Below, piece by piece: positions 52,087 to 60,565 of a stretch of 64,000 bases of DNA; within the stretch, counting starts at the first letter, position 1; the number at the start of each line of letters is the position of its first letter. Location of the stretch: positions 13,042 to 77,041 of the forward strand of contig CAVKYH010000009.1 of NCBI GenBank assembly GCA_963660485.1, given 5' to 3'. The notes beneath the pieces are model-generated. The model searched no databases. It saw only the letters and a program-made list of their open reading frames with translations, and was not told where the DNA came from. A program made the position numbers and the translations under genes. Source of the stretch: UBA6398 sp963660485 (GTDB lineage: Bacteria > Bacteroidota > Bacteroidia > Bacteroidales > Bacteroidaceae).

Positions 52087-53195
52087 TAGAATATCTGAGT
52101 TTACGCAAAACAACCGAAAAATACGAGCCGCTTATTTCACAAGCAGTATTGAACGTAGTAAAAAGCGGCACATACCTTTACGGAGAACAGGTGAAGGGAT
52201 TCGAGAAAGATTTCGCCGATTATTGCGGTGCGCACCATTGTGTCGGTGTAGCCAACGGGCTTGATGCGCTGACGCTTATACTTTTGGCTTACAAGCATAT
52301 CGAAGGCTGGAACAACGACGACGAAGTGATTGTTTCCGCCAACACATTTGCGGCAAGCTTTCTCGCAGTAATAAGAGCCGGCTTGAAACCTGTGGCGTGC
52401 GATGTAAACTCCGATGACTACCTTATGAGTCCCAAGAAATTGGAAAGCCTCTTAAATCCGCGCACCAAGGCAATAATGGCAGTACATATCTATGGTGCGC
52501 TGTGCGACATGGACGCAATAAACGCCGTTGCCCTACGCCATAATCTCAAAGTCGTAGAAGATGCAGCGCAAGCCCACGGAGCAAAAAACCACAACGGATT
52601 AAAAGCAGGCAATCTCGGCGATGCGGCAGGCTTCAGCTTTTATCCTGCAAAAAATCTCGGAGCACTCAGCGACGCAGGCGCAGTGGTTACAAACGACGAC
52701 CGTCTTGCCGAAACCGTAAAGACTATCGCGAATTACGGCTCGGCAGAAAAATACCACCATACTCTTCTTGGCATTAACAGCCGCATAGAAGAAATGCAGG
52801 CGGCGGTTTTGCGCGTAAAACTTAAATATCTCGATGAAGTCAATGCGAGACGCCAGGAAATCGCCCGCGCTTACAGCAACAACATAAACAATCCGCTCGT
52901 AAACATTCCCTATAACGGTGATGCCGATGTCTCGCGCAGTATTTTTCATGTCTACCCCGTGTTTTGCCAAGAGCGCGACAGATTGCAAAAATATTTGTAC
53001 GAAAACGGCGTAAAAACGCTCGTGCATTATCCAACTCCCCCGCATTTACAACCGGCGCTGAAGGAAATTCTTGCAAATACCGACGCACCCGTTACAGAAC
53101 AGATTTGTGCCACAGAATTAAGCATTCCCGTAAATTCCACAATGACTTCAGAAGAAGTGGCAACAGTAATAAATTTGATAAACCAGTTCAAATGA
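52083..53195 (+). CDS. DegT/DnrJ/EryC1/StrS sugar aminotransferase (FdtB-like)
   Basis: A 370-residue PLP enzyme that aminates a keto-sugar nucleotide, here probably dTDP-3-keto-6-deoxyhexose. Motifs are VGVANGLDALTLIL, VIVSANTFAASFLAV, VVEDAAQAHGA, and the PLP lysine K190 in SFYPAKNLGALSDAGAV, then NSRIEEMQAAVL. Start is the ATG at 52083, overlapping the GNAT gene by four bases. Its position after the FdtA-like cupin supports 3-amination. No rmlA/rmlB lies in the window, so the dTDP-sugar precursor must be made elsewhere. Confidence 0.9.
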   Translation: MIEYLSLRKTTEKYEPLISQAVLNVVKSGTYLYGEQVKGFEKDFADYCGAHHCVGVANGLDALTLILLAYKHIEGWNNDDEVIVSANTFAASFLAVIRAGLKPVACDVNSDDYLMSPKKLESLLNPRTKAIMAVHIYGALCDMDAINAVALRHNLKVVEDAAQAHGAKNHNGLKAGNLGDAAGFSFYPAKNLGALSDAGAVVTNDDRLAETVKTIANYGSAEKYHHTLLGINSRIEEMQAAVLRVKLKYLDEVNARRQEIARAYSNNINNPLVNIPYNGDADVSRSIFHVYPVFCQERDRLQKYLYENGVKTLVHYPTPPHLQPALKEILANTDAPVTEQICATELSIPVNSTMTSEEVATVINLINQFK

Positions 53196-54010
53196 CAACA
53201 GTTGAAGTACTTATTTGCACCATAAACAAAGGTATTGTGCGCATTCTCGACAATCTTGTGCACCCACGCCCAGATGTAAAATATATTGTCTCGTATCAAT
53301 ACACCGACGAACGTTATTTGGAACTCGTTCCGCAAGCTCTGACGGAACGCGAGGACGTTTTTTTCACCAAGACCAAAGGCAAGGGACTTTCCAAGAACCG
53401 AAATTTTGCTCTTAGCCTTGCAAAGGGCGACATTGTGGTATTTGCCGATGACGACGCGCGCTTTTCTGAAGAAGGATTCAATATTATAGAAAGAACATTT
53501 GAGGCCAATCCCGAATTAGATGTGGCGTTTTTTCAAGCATCTACCTATACCGGGCGACCTTTGAAGGATTATCCCGACAGCGAATTTGACTTTTACAAAC
53601 GCCCAAAGGACTGGCAGATTTCTGCGCTTGAGATGGCTTGCCGCAGAACGAGCATACAAGGAAAGTTGTTGTATGACGAGCGTTTCGGATTGGGCGAGGA
53701 TTGCCTCACATGCGGCGAACAGGAAATTTGGCTTACCGACGCCGAGCGCATGGGGCTAAACATGAAATATATACCCAAGAAAATCGTTGAGACATCAACT
53801 ATGCTTAAACAGCGAATGATATATGTTGACCACGGGGTGCAACGTTCGTTTGGCGCGATAGCATACTATCGCCACGGTTGGAGAGCTTATATAAAATGTT
53901 TCAAATTTGCCTTTCATGCAGCGCGAACCGGAATGGCGCATTTGCTGCCTTTGTTCGGTCAGATGCTTTGCGGAATACGTTTCTTACGCCTTAATCCTGT
54001 TGACAAATGA
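53192..54010 (+). CDS. Family 2 glycosyltransferase (paralog 1)
   Basis: A 272-residue GT2-type enzyme. It begins VEVLICTINKGIVRILDNL, has TKGKGLSKNRNFALSLAKGD and the metal-binding FADDDARF, then CGEQEIWLTDAERMGLNMKY. It shares this unusual N-terminal pattern with the next gene, so the two look like a tandem duplication. There is no membrane anchor except weak hydrophobic stretches near the end. It would add a sugar to a lipid-linked or O-antigen/exopolysaccharide glycan; donor unknown. Start overlaps the aminotransferase stop by four bases. Confidence 0.85.
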   Translation: MTTVEVLICTINKGIVRILDNLVHPRPDVKYIVSYQYTDERYLELVPQALTEREDVFFTKTKGKGLSKNRNFALSLAKGDIVVFADDDARFSEEGFNIIERTFEANPELDVAFFQASTYTGRPLKDYPDSEFDFYKRPKDWQISALEMACRRTSIQGKLLYDERFGLGEDCLTCGEQEIWLTDAERMGLNMKYIPKKIVETSTMLKQRMIYVDHGVQRSFGAIAYYRHGWRAYIKCFKFAFHAARTGMAHLLPLFGQMLCGIRFLRLNPVDK

Positions 54011-54810
54011 GTATAGATGTTCTGATTTGCACCATAGGCAACGGCATATTGAAAGTTGCCGATGTTATGGCCGAGCCGCGAAACGATGTGAACTATCTTG
54101 TGTCGTTTCAATACACCAACAAATCGGATTTGAACCTTATCCCCGACGAGTTGAAGCAGCGTGGCGACGTAAAGGTTCTTGTTGTGGAAGGCTGCGGGCT
54201 TGCCGCCAACCGCAACTACGCCATGAGCCATGCCCAAGCCGACATACTGTTGTTTGCAGACGACGACAACCGTTACACATGGGGAGATTTCGACCGTTTG
54301 TTGTATGTTTTCAACGAGCGTCCCGATGTAGATGCGCTTTGTCTGCGTTCGTGTCTCTACAATGGCGAACTTCATCGCGAATATTCCTCACAAGCTTTCA
54401 ATTTGCTCAATTCTCCAAAAGGATACTATGTGCGTTCGTGCGAACTGGCTTTGCGAAACCGTAAAAACATTCCCAAATTCGACGTACACTATGGCTTGGG
54501 GAGCGAATATCTTGCCTGCGGCGAAGAAGAGGTGTTTGTTTACGATATGATAAGGCGCGGTTTGAACGTATGGTATTACCCTATGACCATCGTGAGCACC
54601 GACCATGGCACCACGGGGTCGCTTTTCAACAGCCTTGCATCGGTTCGCCGTTCCAAAGGAGCCGTTCTTGCAGCTATCCACGGCCACAAAGGAGCGATGC
54701 TTAGGGTTTTGAAATACGCCATGTTCAATGTCAGTGGAATGTCGCGGGTTGAAGCGCTGCGCGATATGCTTCGCGGCATCGACTATGCCAAGAAGATAGG
54801 ACGATGCTGA
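54007..54810 (+). CDS. Family 2 glycosyltransferase (paralog 2)
   Basis: A 267-residue GT2-type enzyme closely related to the gene before it: IDVLICTIGNGILKVADVM, YLVSFQYTNKSDLN, EGCGLAANRNYAM, the metal site FADDDNRY and CGEEEVFVYDMIRRGLNVWYYPM. It overlaps its neighbours by four and seven bases. Both have the late DHG motif (VDHGVQRS and TDHGTTGS) and a C-terminal arginine-rich helix. Donor and acceptor are unknown. Confidence 0.85.
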   Translation: MSIDVLICTIGNGILKVADVMAEPRNDVNYLVSFQYTNKSDLNLIPDELKQRGDVKVLVVEGCGLAANRNYAMSHAQADILLFADDDNRYTWGDFDRLLYVFNERPDVDALCLRSCLYNGELHREYSSQAFNLLNSPKGYYVRSCELALRNRKNIPKFDVHYGLGSEYLACGEEEVFVYDMIRRGLNVWYYPMTIVSTDHGTTGSLFNSLASVRRSKGAVLAAIHGHKGAMLRVLKYAMFNVSGMSRVEALRDMLRGIDYAKKIGRC

Positions 54811-55745
54811 TAAGTGTGGTGGTTCCGGCCTGCAACAGGGAGCGATATATCACGCGCACCTTGTTGTCGATAAAGGCGCAAACCCACCGCCCTATAGAGC
54901 TTATTGTAGTAGACAACAATTCCGTTGATTCTACATTGAATTTGTGCAAGTCATTTGCCGACACCGAAAGTTCCGAAGACTTTGCCGTAAAGATTTTGCA
55001 GGAAAAACGTCCGGGAGCATGCGCCGCCCGAAATCGAGGATTGCAGGAAGCCACCGGCGAATGGACAAGTTTTTTTGACAGCGACGATGAAATGTCGCCC
55101 ACATTCCTGCAAGATATTGCCAAAAGCATTGAAGAAAATCCTAAATGCGACATAGTTGCCGCAGCCACAAACATTGTGGAAGAAACAAAGGGCAACACCC
55201 CCGGCACGTCCCGCACAGTTTGCCGCAGACGCGTTTTCCCCTACAGCTCCGACGTTAACGTACAAATACTTACGGGCGAATTGTCCACACAGTCGTTTGT
55301 GGCTCGCACACAGTTTGTCCGCAACATTGGTGGCTGGGACGAAACGCTTATGAGATGGAACGATTGGGAACTCGGCATACGTATTTTATTGGCAAAGCCG
55401 CACATTGCTTGGATAAAAGGGCAAAGCTACCACCGCATATACGCCCACGCCCAAAGCATAACGGGAAACAGTTTTGCTGCATCGCTTCCGTTTTTGAACA
55501 AGGCATTACTTAAAGCAAAACACGACCTGACAACACACCACGCATCAGCCAACCTGTTTTCTTTGCAATGCCGCGCGCAAATACTCGAAGGCTTGCTCGA
55601 ACGGGAAAACGTGCATCACAGATTTTCAGAATTGCAACCCACGGATTTTCCAAGCAATATAATAGGAAAACTCTTGCGTTTCTACACCCGTTGGGGCGGA
55701 AGAGGAGCTTGGAGAATAGCCTTGATTTTCACCAAATTACTTTAA
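54804..55745 (+). CDS. Family 2 glycosyltransferase (cassette end)
   Basis: A 313-residue classical GT-A enzyme: LISVVVPACNRERYITRTL, LIVVDNNSVDST, RPGACAARNRGLQEATGEW, the metal-binding FFDSDDEMSP and the acceptor-side GGWDETLMRWNDWELGIR. It is a different subgroup from the two preceding GT2 paralogs. It overlaps the previous gene by seven bases and ends the cassette. Its role in assembling the aminosugar-containing surface glycan is inferred from context. Confidence 0.87.
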   Translation: MLISVVVPACNRERYITRTLLSIKAQTHRPIELIVVDNNSVDSTLNLCKSFADTESSEDFAVKILQEKRPGACAARNRGLQEATGEWTSFFDSDDEMSPTFLQDIAKSIEENPKCDIVAAATNIVEETKGNTPGTSRTVCRRRVFPYSSDVNVQILTGELSTQSFVARTQFVRNIGGWDETLMRWNDWELGIRILLAKPHIAWIKGQSYHRIYAHAQSITGNSFAASLPFLNKALLKAKHDLTTHHASANLFSLQCRAQILEGLLERENVHHRFSELQPTDFPSNIIGKLLRFYTRWGGRGAWRIALIFTKLL

Positions 55746-55763
55746 CAGAAAAGCGACATCAAA

Positions 55764-55832
55764 TATCGCGAAAACAATGTCTGATATTATTTAAATAATG
55801 TCTGACATCGTTTGAATAATGTCAGACATCAG
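55764..55832. repeat. Family C repeat, three words
   Basis: Cap TATCGCGAAAAC, then ATGTCTGATAT, ATGTCTGACATCG and ATGTCAGACAT at 21-base spacing with TATTTAAATA and TTTGAATA linkers. It is nearly identical to the element at 39362-39460. Confidence 0.88.
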
Positions 55833-55975
55833 AAAACCATTTGCCGTGTGCTTTTTCACACGCCTTATTTATATGTCTCCGCAAGCCGAATCGAAAGTCT
55901 TTTTCCGCATGTCTGAAGCCCCATTCCGCGAACCAAAAACCATGTTGCGCATGACAAAAAAACTGCTGCGCAGGG

Positions 55976-56055
55976 CGCAAAAACTCCGGGCCACCAAATT
56001 TAAACTCCGACGCATCTAATTTAAATTACATGGCCCGGAGTTTTTACGAGATGCC
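55976..56055. repeat. Family B element, inverted copy of 50439-50523
   Basis: Reads cap, GGGCCACC, linker, GACGCATC, linker, CATGGCCC, cap ending TTTTTACGAGATGC. Its reverse complement matches the 50439 element at almost every base. The convergent gap 55746-56082 holds this and the family C repeat, nothing else. Confidence 0.92.
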
Positions 56056-56082
56056 TTGTTGTTTTTTCGAAGCTTTATCAAA

Positions 56083-56115
56083 AAAGAGCGACCGCCTTTA
56101 CAGCAGTCGCTCTTT
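56083..56115 (-). terminator. Intrinsic terminator after the GH109 gene
   Basis: AAAGAGCGAC and its complement form a 10-bp stem; on the minus strand the stem is followed by six T residues. Confidence 0.85.
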
Positions 56116-56140
56116 AGTATTTAATAACCCTGCAAAGAGT

Positions 56141-57718
56141 TTATTTCTTCTTTGCAGCCTTTTTTGCATTCTGAGCCTCGGTCTTCCAATATTTTTTGAG
56201 GAACTTCTCGCCGCCGGCTTTCATGCCTGCGGTAAATTCCTTCGCAGCCTTTTCAGCAGCAGCCTCATCTTCGGGCGAAGCATAAGCGTGGGAATAACCC
56301 TTAAGTTCGTTCCAATGGCCGCGCGTAAAGTCGGGAATCTCCACGGGAGCGCAGTTGTTGTCCATTGAGAGCGCACCCAGTTCGGCCAGGCAGCACCATT
56401 CGCCCAAATCATATACGTCGATATCGAGCGGCAAACCGTTTTGCAAGCAATACACAAGGCGCGAATCCTCCACAAAGTCCATACCGCCGTGTCCACCTAC
56501 TTCCTTGGCCATCTCGCCATACTTCTTGAGAATCGGGTGATAGAACTTGTTTACCAAAGCCCCCTTGTCGGCTTCGGGAAGATAGTCGTGGTTTGAAATA
56601 TTGTCGCGCGAAGGAGTTACGCCGAACGTCTTCAAATCAGCAGAAGTAAGTGCATAACCCTCGTTGGGATATTTGTTTGCAAATCCCTTGGTTCCCACAA
56701 GTTGGTACATGCGGCTGTAAGGTTGCGGATTCATTACGTCGTGATTAATGTCAATCATCTTTCCGTTCTCGGTGCGTATGAGCGTTGTGGTGAAGTCTCC
56801 GTTACGAAAATCAACGTCTTCGCCCGTGCGTTCCTTTACCAAAGCTTTACCGGTAACCGACTTCGTGTCCATTGCAACAAGCGTTTTCATTCTGTCGCCG
56901 CGGTGAATGTTGAGAAGTTGCGCCACAGGGCCGAGACCATGGGTGGCATAAACATCTCCGCGCTGCTTCATGTTATACTCCAAGCGCCAGCCGAGTTTGT
57001 CGTTCGCATCTTTTTTCCAATACTCGTCCCAATAAGGCGAAAGACAATGGCGATAAGCTCCCGAAACGTGCATTATTTCGCCAAACACTCCGTGCTGCGC
57101 CATATTGAGAGTGTTCATTTCATACCAGTCATAGATGCAGTTTTCAAGAAGCATGCAATGTTTTCTCGTGCGTTCGCTAAGATTTATCAAATCCCAGATA
57201 TCTTTCATATCCATTGCCGAAGGCACTTCGATTGCAGCGTGTTTTCCGTTGCTCATAGCGCATTTTGCTACGGGCACATGGTGCAGCCAATCGGTTGCGA
57301 TATACACAATGTCGATATCGGGACGCTTGCAGAGGTCAACATATCCCGTATCGCCTGAATATACTACGGCTTCGGGCATACCGGCTTTGGTAAGAAGTTT
57401 CTGGCAAGCCTCGGCGCGTTCCTTTTCATGGTCGCAAAGCGCCACGATCTGCACTCCCGGAATATGTGTCCAGCGTTCCACGGCGGGCACGCCGCGCATT
57501 CCGAGCCCTACGAAGCCAACTCTTACGACCTTGAGCTTTGGTGTGGCAAGATTCAGCGCACTCTGTTGTCCTGCGGGGCGTTGCGGGGTTTCCACAACGA
57601 TAGTTCCTTTGTTCCAATGCCATTTGCTTCCGTCTGACAACGTGCCTTGGGCATTTGATGTGCCTATTCCTGCCAAAACAAGACAAGCACTCAACAATAA
57701 TTTCTTCAACATGTTCAT
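56141..57718 (-). CDS. GH109-type NAD-dependent glycosidase (Gfo/Idh/MocA fold)
   Basis: A 525-residue secreted protein with a Sec signal (cleavage near SNAQ, residue 24). The Rossmann domain has VGFVGLGMRGVPAVERW (NAD motif), IVALCDHEKERAE and IDIVYIATDWLHHVP. The region HAAIEVPSAMDMKDIWDL and LLENCIYDWYEMNTLNMAQHGVFGEI matches the GH109 alpha-N-acetylgalactosaminidase-like group, which removes GalNAc by an oxidised-cofactor mechanism. The C-terminus is rich in Lys and Ala (about 490-525). It lies 42 bases after the TPR gene. GalNAc specificity is by family. Confidence 0.87.
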   Translation of the reverse strand: MNMLKKLLLSACLVLAGIGTSNAQGTLSDGSKWHWNKGTIVVETPQRPAGQQSALNLATPKLKVVRVGFVGLGMRGVPAVERWTHIPGVQIVALCDHEKERAEACQKLLTKAGMPEAVVYSGDTGYVDLCKRPDIDIVYIATDWLHHVPVAKCAMSNGKHAAIEVPSAMDMKDIWDLINLSERTRKHCMLLENCIYDWYEMNTLNMAQHGVFGEIMHVSGAYRHCLSPYWDEYWKKDANDKLGWRLEYNMKQRGDVYATHGLGPVAQLLNIHRGDRMKTLVAMDTKSVTGKALVKERTGEDVDFRNGDFTTTLIRTENGKMIDINHDVMNPQPYSRMYQLVGTKGFANKYPNEGYALTSADLKTFGVTPSRDNISNHDYLPEADKGALVNKFYHPILKKYGEMAKEVGGHGGMDFVEDSRLVYCLQNGLPLDIDVYDLGEWCCLAELGALSMDNNCAPVEIPDFTRGHWNELKGYSHAYASPEDEAAAEKAAKEFTAGMKAGGEKFLKKYWKTEAQNAKKAAKKK

Positions 57719-57760
57719 TTCTGTTTTTATAATTTTTATTTTCTTTCCAATATAGGGGAA

Positions 57761-58753
57761 TTAAAGTCCGAAAGGATTTGCTTTTCGCATGTTGTCTTCC
57801 ACTCGGTTTTGCATTTGGGTGAATTCTTCGCCGTTCTCTTTCGCATCTTGCGGCGCAGAATGTTTTTCAGCCTCTTTTCTGTCGGCTTCAGCCCCGGCAT
57901 TGTCGCCGTTTTTCTCTTTGTGAGCAGCCCTTGCCCGCAGCAAATCCGCCGCTCCCGGCATATAGTCCACCCCTTCGTTGTAAACGGCAAGCGCCTTTGC
58001 GTCATCGCCAATTATTTCATAGGTTTCGGCTTCCTGGATATAGGCTTCCACGTTGAAAGGATTTATTTCCAACGCATTGCGATAGGCTTTGGCGGCTTTT
58101 TCATAGTCTTCGCGCGCCTTGCAAAGGTTGCCTTTCTGAATAAATACGTAATCGTCGGCCTGATTGCTGTTGATAAGTTGATCGATATCCTTTTCAGCCT
58201 CTTCAAACTTCTCCTGCGCCGCATAACAACGCGCCCGCATCACAATGGCTGCGGCATAATCGTTGGCCAATGCTATGGCTTGGGAAAACTTGGCTACGGC
58301 GTTGTCGTAATCTTCCATGCCGTTGTATGCCATTCCCTCGAAATAATAAACCGAAGGGTTGTCGGGATTCAAATGTTCCGCCTCGGCTGAAGCAGCAAGC
58401 ACCTCGTCCCAATCTTTGAGCTGCAACGCGGCTTGGGCAATGGATATACGGAGTTTGGGATTGTCGGGATTTTCCTCGGCAAGAGGACGCAACAGTTTCA
58501 ATGCCTTTTCCATTTCTCCCGAATTCAGAAAAGCTTCAGCGAGCAAAGCCTTGGTTTCGGAATCATCGGGATTAAGTTCCAAAGCCTTCTGAAAATAGTC
58601 GGCCGCGAGCTTGTATTCCTTAATATTCATAGCGCGAATGCCACTGTCGCGCAAGGTTTCAAAAGCTATACGCTTCTTTTCAGCCGAAACTTCCTCGGGA
58701 GTTTGCGTTTCTACGACTTGGGGTGAAGAAAACAATGATTTGAAAAATCCCAT
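57761..58753 (-). CDS. Tetratricopeptide-repeat protein
   Basis: A 330-residue protein with a row of about seven to eight TPR units between residues 30 and 275 (for example YKLAADYFQKALELNPDDSE and YDNAVAKFSQAIALANDY). A short N-terminal segment (MGFFKSLFSSPQ) and a charged, coiled C-terminal tail (about 280-330) flank it. No signal peptide, so cytoplasmic. It likely works as a protein-binding scaffold; partners are unknown. The ATG at 58753 is chosen, 13 bases after the expected transcription start. GH109 follows and may be co-transcribed. Confidence 0.82.
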   Translation of the reverse strand: MGFFKSLFSSPQVVETQTPEEVSAEKKRIAFETLRDSGIRAMNIKEYKLAADYFQKALELNPDDSETKALLAEAFLNSGEMEKALKLLRPLAEENPDNPKLRISIAQAALQLKDWDEVLAASAEAEHLNPDNPSVYYFEGMAYNGMEDYDNAVAKFSQAIALANDYAAAIVMRARCYAAQEKFEEAEKDIDQLINSNQADDYVFIQKGNLCKAREDYEKAAKAYRNALEINPFNVEAYIQEAETYEIIGDDAKALAVYNEGVDYMPGAADLLRARAAHKEKNGDNAGAEADRKEAEKHSAPQDAKENGEEFTQMQNRVEDNMRKANPFGL

Positions 58754-58772
58754 ACTATATAAATTAGTGCTA

Positions 58773-58780
58773 CAAAAATA
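58773..58780 (-). promoter_or_regulatory. Putative -7 box (TATTTTTG) of the TPR-GH109 unit
   Basis: TATTTTTG on the minus strand fits TAnnTTTG, about 20 bases before the TPR start codon. Confidence 0.5.
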
Positions 58781-58893
58781 GCTATTTTTTAACGGAAATC
58801 CCATCAAAAGCCATTAAATATTTCGCAACAGCGCAATGTTTTCAAATAAAATTCCGCCTGCTACGCATGCCCTGAAAACGGCATTTCGATACC

Positions 58894-58975
58894 GCCAAAA
58901 CTCCAAGGCATCTAATTTAAATTTGGTGGCCCGGAATTTAAATTAGATGCGTCGGAATTTTTACGAGATGCGATG
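58894..58975. repeat. Family B mosaic repeat, three words
   Basis: Words AAGGCATC, GGTGGCCC and GATGCGTC are joined by TAATTTAAATT and GGAATTTAAATTA linkers at 21-base spacing, closing with TTTTTACGAGATGC. It lies in the divergent region between the TPR and serB genes; nothing else is seen in 58781-59092. Confidence 0.88.
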
Positions 58976-59119
58976 TCAGAAAAACCGCATCAAATGCCCT
59001 TGAAAAGACATGATATGTTGCAACGCGAAAGCGGCTTGGGGTTTACACACCACTTGTTGCCGTTTTTCTTTGCAGGTATGGGGATAAAACGTTAAATTCG
59101 CATAATATTAAAACGCATC

Positions 59120-60364
59120 ATGCAACACCAAACGACAAAAGAGGAGCAAATTCTCATTAGGATAACAGGCAAAGACCGTCCGGGACTCACGGCATCGGTA
59201 ATGGAAATTCTTTCGCGCTACGGCGCAGACATACTCGACATAGGACAGGCTGATATCCACAGCACTCTTTCGCTTGGTATCTTGATAAGGATTGACGACA
59301 TTTCGGCAGGCCAGGTGATGAAAGAACTGCTGTTCAAAGCCTCCGAGCTCAATGTTCAGATTGGTTTCGACCCCATCACCGACGACGAATATGAGGCATG
59401 GGTGAACCAACAAGGCAAAAACCGCTATATTCTAACAGTTATCGGACGAAGCCTTACAGCACGTCAGATTGCCGCCGCCTCAAAGGTGATAGCCGCACAA
59501 GGCTTGAACATCGACTCCATACTGAGATTGACCGGACGCATGAGCATCTTACACCCCAAGAGAAACGTTCGCGCATGCATAGAATTCTCTCTTCGCGGCA
59601 CACCGAAGAACTATCCCGAAATGCAAAAGGAGATGATGGAACTTTCATCGGAATTCGGCATTGACTTCTCGTTTCAAACCGACGACATGTACCGACGTAT
59701 GCGCCGGCTCATCTGTTTTGATATGGACAGCACGCTCATTCAAACGGAATGTATCGACGAACTCGCGAAACGCAACGGAGTGGGCGAAAAAGTTGCCGAA
59801 ATCACGGCACGCGCCATGCGGGGAGAAATAGATTTCAAGGAAAGTTTCACACAGCGCGTGGCTCTGCTAAAAGGTTTGGACGTAAGCGTAATGAAAGAAA
59901 TAGCCGAAAACCTACCTATCACAGAGGGAACAGATAGACTGATGTCGGTTCTGAAAAAATGCGGATACAAGATTGCCATACTCAGCGGCGGTTTCACTTA
60001 CTTCGGAGACTACCTGCAACGCAAATACAACATAGACTATGTTTACGCCAACGAATTGGAAATAGACGATAACGGCAAACTAACCGGAAAATACGTGGGC
60101 GAAATTGTTGACGGAACACGCAAAGCCGAACTGCTGAGGCTCATCGCACAAGTGGAACGCATTAACCTTGCACAGACAATAGCCGTGGGCGACGGAGCAA
60201 ACGACCTGCCGATGATTTCGGAGGCCGGACTCGGAATAGCATTCCATGCAAAACCAAAAGTAATAGCCAACGCACGCCAGGCAATAAGCAACATCGGGCT
60301 CGACGGCGTACTCTATTTCCTCGGATTCAAAGACAGTTACCTCGGAGAACTGGGCAAACTCTGA
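59120..60364 (+). CDS. serB: Phosphoserine phosphatase with tandem ACT domains
   Basis: A 414-residue enzyme for the last step of serine synthesis. Two N-terminal ACT-like domains (about 8-85 and 102-190) precede a HAD phosphatase: nucleophile motif CFDMDSTLIQTECID (D201, D203), MRGEIDFKESFTQRV, the motif-II serine AILSGGFTYFGDYL, motif III lysine and motif IV VGDGANDLPMI. The ACT domains suggest amino-acid feedback, as known for long bacterial SerB proteins. A TAAATTCG-like box sits about 20 bases upstream (weak). Confidence 0.94.
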   Translation: MQHQTTKEEQILIRITGKDRPGLTASVMEILSRYGADILDIGQADIHSTLSLGILIRIDDISAGQVMKELLFKASELNVQIGFDPITDDEYEAWVNQQGKNRYILTVIGRSLTARQIAAASKVIAAQGLNIDSILRLTGRMSILHPKRNVRACIEFSLRGTPKNYPEMQKEMMELSSEFGIDFSFQTDDMYRRMRRLICFDMDSTLIQTECIDELAKRNGVGEKVAEITARAMRGEIDFKESFTQRVALLKGLDVSVMKEIAENLPITEGTDRLMSVLKKCGYKIAILSGGFTYFGDYLQRKYNIDYVYANELEIDDNGKLTGKYVGEIVDGTRKAELLRLIAQVERINLAQTIAVGDGANDLPMISEAGLGIAFHAKPKVIANARQAISNIGLDGVLYFLGFKDSYLGELGKL

Positions 60365-60404
60365 AAACAACAGACGCCCGAAATACCATTTAACGGATTT
60401 TTCG

Positions 60405-60412
60405 TATCTTTG
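60405..60412 (+). promoter_or_regulatory. Putative -7 box (TATCTTTG) of the thiamine operon
   Basis: TATCTTTG fits TAnnTTTG and lies about 22 bases before the TPP riboswitch. Confidence 0.6.
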
Positions 60413-60433
60413 CACCCGGAAAGCAAACTGCTT

Positions 60434-60517
60434 TCTAAGGGGTGCTGACTTTATTGGGTCGGCTGAGAACATACCCTATAACCTGATCCGGATAATGCCG
60501 GCGTAGGTAAATGCAGA
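60434..60517 (+). promoter_or_regulatory. TPP riboswitch (THI element)
   Basis: The leader contains GGGGTGC, the pyrimidine-sensor CTGAGA (within GGCTGAGAACATACCC) and the pyrophosphate-sensor ACCTGATCCGGATAATGCCG followed by GCGTAGGTAAATGC, the canonical THI box. It folds as P1-P5 with TPP binding across the two arms. A small GGATATATCC palindrome lies between the aptamer and the ATG at 60566, and no T-rich terminator was found, so control of translation start is likely. It regulates the TonB receptor and PnuC-type genes. Confidence 0.95.
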
Positions 60518-60565
60518 TAGGATATATCCCTTTGGTTTATTGTTTTAATCAATCTAAGGTATCAA

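Noticed and set aside
52964..53191. N-terminal extension of the first GT2 of the cassette
   Set aside because: It would overlap the aminotransferase by over 200 bases; the ATG at 53192 gives a standard ATGA junction and the family N-terminus.
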